Shown: positions 24,915 through 38,000 of the stretch, one piece after another | Layout of the letters: every line of letters begins with the position of its first letter | How positions within the stretch are numbered: position 1 is the stretch's first letter | The notes under the pieces: model-generated | Database searches by the model: none | What the model was told of the DNA's origin: nothing | What the model saw: only the letters and a program-made list of their open reading frames with translations | Assembly (NCBI RefSeq): GCF_000003815.2 | Contig: NC_049982.1 | Coordinates: 14,912,694 to 14,976,693 of the forward strand | Length of the DNA stretch: 64,000 nt | From: Branchiostoma floridae | Lineage: Eukaryota; Chordata; Leptocardii; Amphioxiformes; Branchiostomatidae | Direction: 5' to 3' | Program-made: the position numbers and the translations under genes

Positions 24915-26034
24915 GGAGAATGACTTTGAAATGTGTGTGTTTTTGTCAGTGTCAGATAATTAAGTTATTTGTGACGTTAGCAGGCTAATTCAAGAGGTTA
25001 GGCTCTGATTTTATGGATGACATCTTCATTAGACTTTAAAAAAAAGTCCAGCAAAAAAAAATGCTGCTAAACCAGAGGAATGAACATCCAGACCATTTCT
25101 TTCCCAGGCTTGGTTTGTCTTATGTTCACATCCAGTTAGTTAGCCTGGAAGAGACAATCATCACCATTTCAATAATATTTCTATTGCCATTCTTATTTAA
25201 AGAGGGGAAGAAGGGCACTGTGGCCCCATGTCCTGACCACTACACTAATTTAAAAGCACTACAAGCAGACCCCCTAGCAAGCATAAAAGTCTGATTGACC
25301 AGGGCTGCTATTGGGTCACACATATCCCCTTTTTTTTTAGAACAGACGAAAATCAATGCACGCACGGATATCACCCATAAAATTAAATCAGTGTGGCCTT
25401 ACAGTCGAATGGATTTGTATTACTTTCTTGTATGAGCAGACTTTGGATATCAAGATGTACAAAAACACAAACCATAGACATTTTGTATGTGCACAGCATT
25501 CTTTCACAATAATTATGAGTTTTCTTTTAATATGTCACCTGAAACAATATTGGCAACTTTGAATTCTAAAACTAACAATATTATGATAGAAGACTGTACA
25601 AGTATTAGAAATTCACAAAAACAGTGTCATGTATCTCATGACATATTTCACCAGGAGTGTATAAGTATGTGATAGAATAAAAGGGCAACACCAAACATTA
25701 TATGTACAAGTGTATATAAACTTAACATGAAATTACTCAGGCTTTACATGCACAGTTTTGCACAGCATACATACAGATTTAAGTATCTTTCCAAATCTAT
25801 ACTTGACTAAGTACATGTATATAATCACTTGTCTTGTGTTATTTTTCCTCTAAAAAGGGATCACTTCTCTCCCAGATTCCTGCAGACAAATTCAAGTAGC
25901 CTGCACAATCAGAATCCCACATTTCTGTTGTAACCTCAACCCCATGATTAGAGTTTGAATCCTGTAACATTACATGTGTATGTTGGTTCCTCTAACTTGC
26001 CTTGGATGTGTAACAATAAACAACAGTGAAGGAC

Positions 26035-29000
26035 TCAGTCTGCAGCCTCCCCCTCCGGCTCCTCAGGTGGGGGAGGGGGGAGGATGTCGGGGAACTTGTG
26101 CTCCTCATGAGGGGCCAGTTTGTCCTGATCTGCCAGCCGTGCCTCAATCTGAGCCAGCCGGTTGTACTTGGCCACTCTCTCTCCCCTCCCCAGCCCGCCA
26201 AACTTGGCAAACTTCACCCAAAGACCAACAGCCTGAAATGGAAAGAAAGGAAGAAATTTAAATTTGACTCATGAGCAATAGGACGTAACAGTACAATACA
26301 CACCATTTCAATTCTACAAATGAGTGCTAAAATCAAAACATAACATTGTGAGTTTACATTTTATTCAAGCCAATGAAAGTCCGATGTTCTTATTTTTTGG
26401 CCAGAAAAAGTAATGTTTTAGCAAAACTAGGTACTGTACATGGTCACATGTCGATTTGGACTCCATAGTACTGCAAGCCTTACCAGATCTGTCAGTGTAG
26501 TGTCAGCTGTATCACCCTGACAAGCAGCCAGCACCACCTCACTGCCAACATCTGTACAGGGCAATACAATAGATCAGTACCAAATACTACCAATGCCAAT
26601 CAACCACTAGCATCTGTACTACTTTCATCTTTAATGTATGCAGCAGAAACCATGAGGTATACAAAATATTGCTTTTTAATTTAATCAATTAAAAATATTG
26701 CTTTTTAATTTTGCAAAGTTTAAGGCAAAAACAAAACAAAGATGCTGACCTTCCACAAGTTTAGCAGCATCTATGACATCAGTGACAGTTGTGAGGCTGT
26801 GCAGAGAGAAGACTGCAGCGCTGCTCTTGGTCTCCTCCATGCCCTGTACCAGGAACTTCTCTGTCCGAGGGTACACCTGGTCACCCATCAGGTAACACTT
26901 CTCACTGACTGCCTGGGTCAGTTTTACCCATGCTGTCTTGTCCTAGGTAGAGAAAAAAGGGGAGTACCTGGATTTATTTCCAACAAGTCAGCAGCAACAG
27001 ACCTTCCGGTCTAGAAGCAGGGTCACTAACCAATAGACAACTATGCTACAAGACTAAGCAAAAGGTAATCCTTGATGTACTGACCAGAATCATTCTCAGC
27101 AACTATGTGAGGTCAATACATTGGTATGTCTTACTGTTATGTTTTAGCTATCAACATACATTTAATACTTAAAGATTGTCTGACTCACAAGTAACAAACT
27201 CCTAGATCTTAACAACTGATGGATGCTACCCTAAACACCATTAAACACTTGGAGATAAAGGGCCATGGAGAAGTTGTCCACTAATAGAGTCTCCCGAATA
27301 CTACCATACACCCATGGTATTGTCAGGTGAGGGGTTATACGGGTGTCTTATTACTAACACTTTACAGGGTATTACAATACGTGATGACAACTGTCCCCTC
27401 CACCCAAAGTGGGAGGACCCAGGTAGTTCCCACGGGAAAAGAAAATCTAAATGGGTCAGGGGAGCGCTGGTTTTGTACACCTGGTCTTTCCTTGTTATTG
27501 TTGGACATTGCTGGGAACATTTTGAGAACTGACCAGGCTTCCACGTCTAGTGTTACCATACAAGTGGGGTGTTAACATGGGGACAAGTGACATGTAACAT
27601 AGCCAGGCTATTAGCCCTGATGTTAGATTACAGCACTGATAACCTCCAGGTACTCTATGTAGGGCCACACAATCTTCATCTACTGCACACATTACAATCA
27701 TTGAGTTTCACCAGTATTTAACTCCTATAGAGGAAATTCTACAGTTCGATTGATGGGTGAAGAATGCTTCACTTTGAAGAATGCTTGCCGTAAATTTGTT
27801 CGTTTCTTCAGGTCCTTGCAGCACTTAAGTGACAAATTGGGCAGCAACTTTCCTTGCTGTTTCAGTAGCAGGCTATATAGGCTATATAATATTTTTATAT
27901 AAAGAAGTTGGTAGCTTGTCCAACCTACCATGCTCGAGTTGGAGGACCCTAATTTTATGCCCCTTCCGAAAGACAGGAGCAGCCCCAACCAAGTTTCTCT
28001 ACCCGAGATTCCGAGTTCCAACTGGAGCCAGGAGCTCAACTGTGAGGCTGCTTCTAATTGAGCTACAGGGATACACCTGCTCCCTGCAAATATCCTGCTG
28101 CAAATGAAGAAGCTGATGACCTCGTCATAAAACTACAGCAGCTATGCGTCTTCATTGCTATGACTTGAGAAATGTCATGGCATGAGGAATCTGAAGCTAC
28201 AACATCACACGCACCTGTTTCCTGAGGGGGTCGATGAGTCCGATGACACCTGGGTAGCGGGTGAGGATGTCGCTGTAGAAGTCCACCATGTCGTCAGGAG
28301 TCTTCTGTGTTCCAGTCATCACCTCGTACTTGCCCTTTTCCTATGAAACAAAGACATAACAAATGACTAAAATGAATTGATATTCATCAATATACAGCCT
28401 TTTATATGGTTTTCCACCAAAAATGTTCAGCAGATTAAGAAAAAATGAAACATCAGATGCCTATGGAAAAGAACTGCTACCACGATTTAAGACTTTCACC
28501 CTTAAAGCTTATGGTGCACAAGTTTTAAGACTTTCTGAGAATCCGAGTGCTTTACCACCATAAGTCAATTATGCAGGCACTTACCCTTCCCACCATCAAA
28601 AACCTTGTATCCTGGATGGCAGTGGTGACGGTGGAAGGAAGTTTTTATCACCTACAACTCTTATCATTGATCTGCTTAAGTCCAGTATTGTATTGCTGTG
28701 TCACTACTTAGAAATGTAGCATAGCTCTTGAACATTCTATACATCCTCAAAAATTTCCTGAATTGAACTGAATTGAATTGAGGAGAAAGAGACAAAGCTG
28801 CCTGAACTAGGTTAAACTGCTGTTTAAAAATCACAATGAAAAAAGAAGGGGCGACAATTATTTTCTCCCGCTATGCAATTTTCAATCTTTTCCCTGCTGG
28901 TCTACGAACATATTTCATCTTCTACAGCTTACAGTAGTCAGTGGGAGTGGCCTAGACTTGAGTAACATGTTAACTTACCAGTTCAAACATCTCGTGAGCA

Positions 29001-32000
29001 GCACAGTTGATGGCCATGTGGACGTCCTCCCCTGCCTGCAGCTCCAGCGCAGCCAGTGCCTCCTGCACCAGGTCCAGTGGCTGTTCCAACTTGTCATACT
29101 GAGGGGCATACGCACCCAGGTCTGTTGTGTTCCTCGCTGTAACCTGGGAAGGGGGGCAACAAGCTTAGTGTCTTCTACACTTGTAGTACATCCAACTCTA
29201 CACATATTGGTTAGAGCAAGAGTCGGATGCCTCTTCAAGCAGTGAAAAATAATGTCAAAATGCACCAACTGCTGTTATGCAATNNNNNNNNNNNNNNNNN
29301 NNNNNNNNNNNNNNNNNNNNNNNNNNNNNNNNNNNNNNNNNNNNNNNNNNNNNNNNNNNNNNNNNNNNNNNNNNNNNNNNNNNNNNNNNNNNNNNNNNNN
29401 NNNNNNNNNNNNNNNNNNNNNNNNNNNNNNNNNNNNNNNNNNNNNNNNNNNNNNNNNNNNNNNNNNNNNNNNNNNNNNNNNNNNNNNNNNNNNNNNNNNN
29501 NNNNNNNNNNNNNNNNNNNNNNNNNNNNNNNNNNNNNNNNNNNNNNNNNNNNNNNNNNNNNNNNNNNNNNNNNNNNNNNNNNNNNNNNNNNNNNNNNNNN
29601 NNNNNNNNNNNNNNNNNNNNNNNNNNNNNNNNNNNNNNNNNNNNNNNNNNNNNNNNNNNNNNNNNNNNNNNNNNNNNNNNNNNNNNNNNNNNNNNNNNNN
29701 NNNNNNNNNNNNNNNNNNNNNNNNNNNNNNNNNNNNNNNNNNNNNNNNNNNNNNNNNNNNNNNNNNNNNNNNNNNNNNNNNNNNNNNNNNNNNNNNNNNN
29801 NNNNNNNNNNNNNNNNNNNNNNNNNNNNNNNNNNNNNNNNNNNNNNNNNNNNNNNNNNNNNNNNNNNNNNNNNNNNNNNNNNNNNNNNNNNNNNNNNNNN
29901 NNNNNNNNNNNNNNNNNNNNNNNNNNNNNNNNNNNNNNNNNNNNNNNNNNNNNNNNNNNNNNNNNNNNNNNNNNNNNNNNNNNNNNNNNNNNNNNNNNNN
30001 NNNNNNNNNNNNNNNNNNNNNNNNNNNNNNNNNNNNNNNNNNNNNNNNNNNNNNNNNNNNNNNNNNNNNNNNNNNNNNNNNNNNNNNNNNNNNNNNNNNN
30101 NNNNNNNNNNNNNNNNNNNNNNNNNNNNNNNNNNNNNNNNNNNNNNNNNNNNCATCGAGCAGATTGAAATTGGACTGAGCAGAGCACTTTGGACTAATGC
30201 TTGTAGCCTTTCACAGACTACACCTATATATCAGATATTTTGTGAAAATGTATATTGAAAGGTAATTAATATGTAGAATGCAATTAGATGTCTCCAGGAA
30301 CAAAGTCAATTCTGGAGAATTCTGGAGAATTCTGGAACCTGAGCCAGAATTCTGGGAACCTGAGCCAGAAATCTGGAGAATTCTGGGAAACTGAGCCAGA
30401 ATTCTGGAGAATTCTGGGAACCTGAGCCAGAATTCTGGAAAATTCTGGGAACCTTAGCCAGAATTCTGGGAGCCTTTGTTCCTGGAGAAATCTAATTGCA
30501 TTCTACATATTAATTACCTTTCAATATACATTTTCACAAAATATCTGATATATAGGTGTAGTCTGTGAAAGGCTACAAGCATTAGCCCAAAGTGCTCTGC
30601 TCAGTCCAATTTTAATCTGCTCGATGTTTTGAGTATCTTTTATCTCTTCACTTTTATCTCTTTATCTCTGGGCTACACCCAGCATCCTAGCCAGCATCAG
30701 AGGACTGCTTCCAAGACTTGATGCAGTGTTAGAGATATGCAGACAACTGTCTCTGTTGGTGGATCAGGTCTTAAGTGGCTGTGACTTGCACCTCCAGCGA
30801 TCATTTCTTAGAACAGGTGAACAAGACACCAGAGGAATCCAGGTCCTAAACCCAATTTAGACTGGTACCAGGTATGTTTGTTTGACATGGGCATTTGCCA
30901 TTGACTATTGTTTACTTGTTATAAAGCACCTATCAAGGCAAAATGTGGAAGATACTTCCAGGTTCCCCAAGGGGTAATGGCGATAATGTACACAACAGAA
31001 CTAGTGACATCCATCCCTGTTGATGTAGAAGCTTTGTTAAGTGGCTGTTACATTGTATACTTCTTGAACTTTAGTGCAAAAGACATACATGTACCGGTAA
31101 GTCTAAATGAGCCATTTCTTAGAACAGTCCAGGATGCTCGGCAAAGCTTCATTTCTAAGGAAAGTGACATTTTGTTTACGGTGGCTATTGTTTCCTAATG
31201 ATCCAACAAGTTTTAAAGGCATTTGCATGGATGACATGAACTGAGAAGCTTCTTGTGTTTACATGTATATTGCTTCAAACTCATAATAACCATTCTCTAG
31301 TAGGAATGTGGGTCTTATATCTACAAATTCTGTGCTAAAATGCCCAATATGCTAGACATAAAGACATGCAAATAACATCACCTTTTGAAAAAATCTTTCT
31401 CATATTTCAGAAATCTTTATACACTGTTGTATGTATACTTCGTGCTGGTGCTAATAACAGTGGTATTACTCTTCCATATCCGCTTCCCTTAAGCCATATT
31501 TGCTTTGTCTGTTGCTGTTTTGCTTTCTTACCAAACGTGTGTCCGGCACACGATAGAGACGTCTTCCTGTTTAGTTTTGGTTAGAGTGAAGACAAAGCAA
31601 AACTGTATGACTCCCATGACTCATCGTCAACAACGTTCAAAGTGTTACATGAAAATACATCCGGAGCACTGGGGAAGGGCAGGAAGGCATCACGCACGTA
31701 CTTTACAGTCTGAATTGTGCAATTGTCCTCCATAGGAAGTTTTATATTTCAGGAGAAATACTAACAGCAACATGCTTTGGAGATGTGAAAAACTAAACTT
31801 TAGTTAATGAAGGCTTTTTGTCCATTGGATGTCCTCCTTGCCTGTAAATTAAAGTCTTTCACAATTTTTCTTTCCTTTTTTTCTATTCTCAATGTCAAAT
31901 ATATCATGATTTTAATTTCATGGCCAAATTACTAGTACCTCGTAGGCACACTTTTCATGTAGCAAACAGTGAAGAAAAACATGCAAGGTAATATGTAATT

Positions 32001-35000
32001 TCCTGGCTTATTGAGCAGCGACCGGTCTGTCTGACAGGTAGGCAGTGTTGGAGACATACTGAGGGTAACCTGACTCTCCACTGCGGTAGGCACACACAAT
32101 GGTTACGTAAACATACACACAAAAACCTGCCATAGGCTTTGTGGCGACGTCCGCACTGTCAAAACTTTCAAACAGAACTATTGGCCATGAGGCGTGTGCC
32201 TGATACGAGTGTTGTACCGAGTTGTTTAGACCTCCTATAGTGACTGAATGTTCTTTATTGTTGATATCGTCCCAAAGAGAAAGAGGCTGCACTCTCCTTC
32301 ATGGCACCTGCTGACACCTTTACCCTTAACTGTTTTCAAAGCTCCTGGTGTAACAAAATGGAGGTGAACTCTTCATGACCTGAACTTCATACTGTAGACC
32401 CATTAGGGTGCACGTTCCCTCTCATTCCTGCAGTATTGAGTTTCGCTCTCACATATCTATATTCAGTTGCTTCGAGGATACTGTTAAAGGTTCTGTCCAT
32501 AGGAAGGTTCAGTCAAGGAATACGGGATGTTGACTGGGTAGAGCCAACATCAGCCAGTCCACCAGGCATAGCTAAGCAAGCTAAACAAACTTTCCTTGCA
32601 ACAACCAGCTGGCAGCCAACACGTGGCCGCCTTTACGCCATGCAAGCCCACTTTCAGCTTCTTAGAAGTCTTGAGGTAGTGGTGCAATGACTTTAAAGAC
32701 ATGAATTTTTTCCCTTTTGCTTTTCTTGCACATTTTCTACTTGAATTTCGGGATTACACTTTATACAGGTAAAGTAAACTGCTTTTAAAATCATATCATA
32801 TTAAGACATCCCTACAGCCATCATGTAAAAGACAAGAACATAATAATACCTCATACCCTTGCAATTGAAAGCTTTTACAGTTTTAAATTGGAGTTAACTT
32901 CCACAAATATAAGACAGTAACACTATATGCACATTTGTTTCTCACCTGGAACAGTAAAGAGAAACACTTTGAGGGAAAATATAATGAATTAAAATGAAAC
33001 ATCTCTTGTAGAGCCATCACAACAGTCCACAACTCAATGGTCAGTCATATATAGTTCGTCACAATTTCCTTTAAGAGATTTTAAGTTCCCTATATTTCCC
33101 ATGTCAGTTTTAAAGACTTTTACTATCATAATTCCCTTTAAGAGGGTTTTTTGCTGTTTTTTCTTGTATACCAATTGCCTCCTGAATTGGCAAGGAGATC
33201 ACACCATTTCTCAGGACGCCATCTTCTGACAAGTATACTGCTAAATATATTGTTTCTGACCTATTTTGTGCTCATGTCTGTCATCGCTGATCTACGGCTC
33301 TCTCTGTGCCAGTGCCCCATTGAAACCTACAATAACCTCTTCATTGTAAGGTTACAATAACAAACATACCATCACATAGCACATTGGGATATAGCTACAA
33401 ATGGGTAGGGTGCTCTGCAAGGGGTAGAAAAGACCATGTCAAGCAATGTTACCAGAGAAACTACCACACAATAAATAGTAACTGTCCAACCATGTATTAC
33501 TCTTACCCCTGCCAGATTCTCGAGGACCGCAATGGAGATGAATTGATAAAGGTACAAGAGCGTACAGAAACCGTAAGAATAGGTAGCACTTAAGACATTT
33601 GAGAACAAGTGTAAATTGTAAGGACTCACATCTATGCTGACTTTCATTCGCATTGACCCAGAAGATGTGTCAAGGGGCAGCCGTTATCGCTACTACCTTT
33701 GGCATAATGTTGCCATGGCAACGGGACAAACTGCACACCGTACCATTCCCCGCTTCTGCGTGCACCTGCTGGACATTGTGTCGCCCAAACAATTATCAAC
33801 AAAAGCTGACAGGTGCAAAAGAAACGGCTGCCACCGTTGGCTACTGGGTAACAAATGGCACAGGGGGAACCCAAACCTCCTGGGAAGCCCAACTTTCAAA
33901 CAATCACAGCGATAATGTGTCCACTTGAAAAGCCACTATCTTTCATCATCAGTAAATAGCCAATAATTCATGGGTATTATTTCTTCATGAGAGCTTCTCG
34001 AGGAGAATTTCTTTCTCACCATTTTCCATCAAAGGGTTAAGGTTTCCCCCTGTAAAACCTGACAGAGCAGAAATGATACTAGGTAAATACCAGGAACAAA
34101 GGAAAACTCAACAGCAGTGTAAAACATGGCCGACTGCCCACTTGAAAGTTAGAAACAACACAATGATTTGATCTGTATCTCAAGAAGCAAGATCCCCTAA
34201 AGACTCTGTGAGCACGGAAAAGTGTGTAGAACATCGCATTCCTTTGGAGATGAGCCAGTGCCAAGGCCATTGGCCCCACATTTCTGTCTCCAGCAGGTTC
34301 TGTACAAACAACTCACTGATTGGTCGAGCTCTTAATGACTTCTTCAAGCAGGAAGTTGATTGGTCAAAACGTGGATGTCACCAATGGACACCCAATAGTT
34401 TTATGCAAATGAGGAGGTGGGCAAACATTAAAATCTGGTGTTCAGAGGCAGGTTCGTGAGTGCTCCTTACTACTTCAGCAAGGAAACATCCCCCTCCAGT
34501 CTCGTGAGACTTAGCTGAGCACAGCGACAGAGATCTCTCAGATCAAGGCACAGGTTGGTTAGAGAATCTCAATTTCTACTTGTCCTTGAAAATTTGAGCT
34601 ACCGACTTTACCTACAACTTGAATTTCCTCAAGCCTTTTTGAAGATTACTAACTCCTCAAGCTATCCTTTTGTTGAAATGATGCCCAAACAGTGAGAAAT
34701 GTTGTGTTTATTTCTTTCAGAGGACACACAATTCCACAGTTGGCAACTGAAAGTTCACCATCCAGAAAAAAAGGTAGGAATTGAAGTATGACATATTCAT
34801 ACAATTACTGTGTTGATGACCCTTAATAAGAGATTACCCATCATGTTCAGCAAGGACCAAAATAGTAAGAGTTGGAAGAAAGCCACAACAATTTGACAGA
34901 AATAAGCTAGAATGTATACAACTATAGAACATACTTTCTACAACAGATCCTTGTTCCTTGTGAGTGCAGCAGTGCAGCAGAAAACATCACTTATTTTTAG

Positions 35001-38000
35001 CTCCTGTCTCTGTTTCCTGACACCCACGTGTCATTAAGCTGTGTGTATATTAGAGAGACAGGCGAGGTCACTAAAGTCAAGATGTATATTTGTACAGCCA
35101 AGGGTACAGGCTGAGGCAGGTTAAGGTCTGTTATAGAAAGGCACTAACCACCAACGAGGACCCATGGGTAGTATCATAGTTGGTTTCAGGCCAATCCTTA
35201 GTGCTAAATGTGTAGAAATTATCTTGATCCTATCTTAACTTGCACTCCCACTGGTCATAACAAAAAGGGCACATGCTATATACAGTTAATACAAGTTCAA
35301 GGTTTAATGTGAGCTCTTGACTCTTTTCCTGCTACTCGATTGCCTTTAGCTTGGAAAGTGGAAGTTGAAAACATTAACACTACTTTTTGTTAAATTGTGT
35401 TGAGGAACACACATATCTTCACTGGAATGTATTTTGCCATGGCACAGTTTGCTTGATAAACAATCTATCTAGACGATTAAAACAGAACTTCTGTAGAGTG
35501 AGTTTTCTCAGTAGCTGGACATCTATGTCCACCTGCTTGAGCCATGAAGTTCTGAAGTGTACAGAACGCAACACAAAAAGCTTGCAAGCTAATGGGCAAT
35601 AAGAATACAATGCTTCACGCCTTCTGGAATACAATACCTAAGTAATGTTTAGACAAGCTGGGTGGTGAAAGTAGAAGAAAACTCTCAGGTATTCCCCCGG
35701 AAACCCACAGACTCCAAACTTCCTTCAATTCATCATCAACAACATCCTCTAGCATCATCAAGGCATGGGAAAGCCAGAAAACCCTACAACTTCCTGGCAT
35801 ATTGCTTGAAATGTCTTGTATTGGAGATTGAGCTTAGGTGTCCAAGCAACTTACCTGGGTTAAGAAATTGCAGGGGCTTTTATACTTAGCAGTTTTACAT
35901 TCAACACATAACATCTGATGCTGACTCACGCTGACACAGGCAGACAGAAGAATGTACAATTATAGTGTTGGGCTACCTCACTCCCCACATTTGTTTAGAT
36001 TACAGCATATAAGCTAGTAGGGAACACTTAACATGCAAGATTACTGAGTTCCAGAAAAGTTAGTAAAATTCTAACTTGTTTTTTGTGCTGACACATTAGA
36101 AGTACTTTTACATTCAAATTGGAAAGGTATGACAATCCATGTAAATGACAGTTCATGTGGTGGAGAACACGTGACATCTACTCCCTCTCACTTTGATACA
36201 ATGGACTCTGTTTATAACACTTAAGGTTTTGTTTTGACAACCTCACCTGTTTTGAAACAGGAGGATCAAAAACCTAGCCCTGACCCTTGCTTTAACTGAC
36301 ACCAAACACAAAAGCAAGTCTTGTACAGTTGTATCTAGATTGCAAACTGACCCCATGCTTCCATCAGTCTGATACTACCTTCTTAAACTCGAGTATCTAG
36401 AAAGCTCTTCAGTCTCCTGTGGGAAAATAAGAGGGATTGAGACTTTGTTGCAGCACGCTTTAGGACCATTGTTAACTGTCATTCACAGGAAATCTAATTT
36501 CTAAAGCAAAAGGTGGGGCAATTACAATATGTATAACACAACACTTAAATCCTCAGAGGGTTAGAGGAGGAGGCTGAGCTTTTAATGTGTTGGGCTTGAA
36601 GTTCATTTGTATTGTGCAAATCTTTTGTCAATCAACTATCATTAACTTAATAGGCTCCTTTGGTCCATAAAACTCAATCATGAAATGCTGGATTCATTAA
36701 ACATTTCTACAAGGACACAAAGTTATAGGAAATTAATCAATTTGCCTTTTGGCAGCTTAGTTTGGGTATGATGCAGAATCCTACAGGCAAACTTTTTTCA
36801 TCAGAAAATAGATCAACTTGAACTTCTGTGACACTAGGCTATCACAAAGTGTGGGAGTTGTAAGGTTATGCAAGTATGATATTTATTGATTTTCTTTTTT
36901 TTCACTAGACCTGGTAAAGTGAAGAGGAGAGAAGAGTACAACCTGCTCACCAGCATCAGCACCATTTGAAGGCAATGGCTACAGGATTCAACATGTGTCA
37001 GGTGTTCCTGCTCATATGCTGCCTCCTACTGCAGCATATGGCTAAAGTCACCTCCTGTCCAACCACCCCGGCATGTTCATGTGATGGCACAGATGTCAAC
37101 TGCAACAGTCTGGAGTTGGATATCATTCCACCCGACATACCCGCCGACACCACTGCTTTAAGTCTCTCCCAAAACCAAATTGCAGCTCTCTCTGCTGACG
37201 CCTTCTGTTCCTTTGACAGCTTACAGACTCTGGACTTATCCTACAACCATCTTGACGCTCTCGGAGAGGCAGCATTTTGCAGGCTTTCTGCCATAGTAAC
37301 CCTTGACCTCTCACACAACGTCCTGAGAAACATTCACCAATCCACATTTGATGGCCTCTCATCTGTCCAAACTCTGAGACTCTCGTACAATAACTTGAAG
37401 ACTTTACCCAATGGTTCATTCTCTGACCTGGCAGGTCTGAAAACAATTGACCTGTCTCACAACTCTCTGACAGAGCTGCCTGAAAACATATTCCTCTCCA
37501 ATGATCTCAACAACCTGGATCTTTCCTACAATGCCCTGACTTCCTTCCCTCTCTCTCAGGCTCTGCCACTGGATAAAAGCTTTGCAAGTATCTTCAACTA
37601 TCAACTCAAAATCGACTCCAACAGAATCACAACCCTCCCTTCATCTGCCTCCTCACATTTTGAATATTACGTGTGGGCAACAGTAACAATGACGGACAAT
37701 GCCATCAGTTGTGATTGCGAATTGCTGCCATTTACAAACATGCACAAGGCGGGCATCTACAGTCCATTTGATTGGCCTGTCTACCTGGCCTGTGGCAGTC
37801 CTGATTGGCTACAGGGACAACAGATCTACTACCTGGACACGGCACAGCTGACCTGTATTGCTCCAAACATCACGAGTACCGCTCAGGATCAGGATGTCAA
37901 TGTGGTCCAGGGAAACAGCACAACATTAAGCTGTGTAGCAAGTGGTCTGCCAAACCCAACAATTGTGTGGACATTGCCAAATGGTGAAACTATTGATTCC

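Noticed and set aside
25930-25975. tRNA-like AGTTTGAATCC near the ENO4 3' end
   Set aside because: Isolated motif without acceptor stem or A box.
29227-30258. Long open frames on both strands spanning 29.2-30.3 kb
   Set aside because: They consist almost wholly of N from the 869-base gap and carry no information.
36966-36974. TTG as start of the LRR-Ig protein
   Set aside because: A normal ATG lies three codons downstream, directly before the signal peptide.
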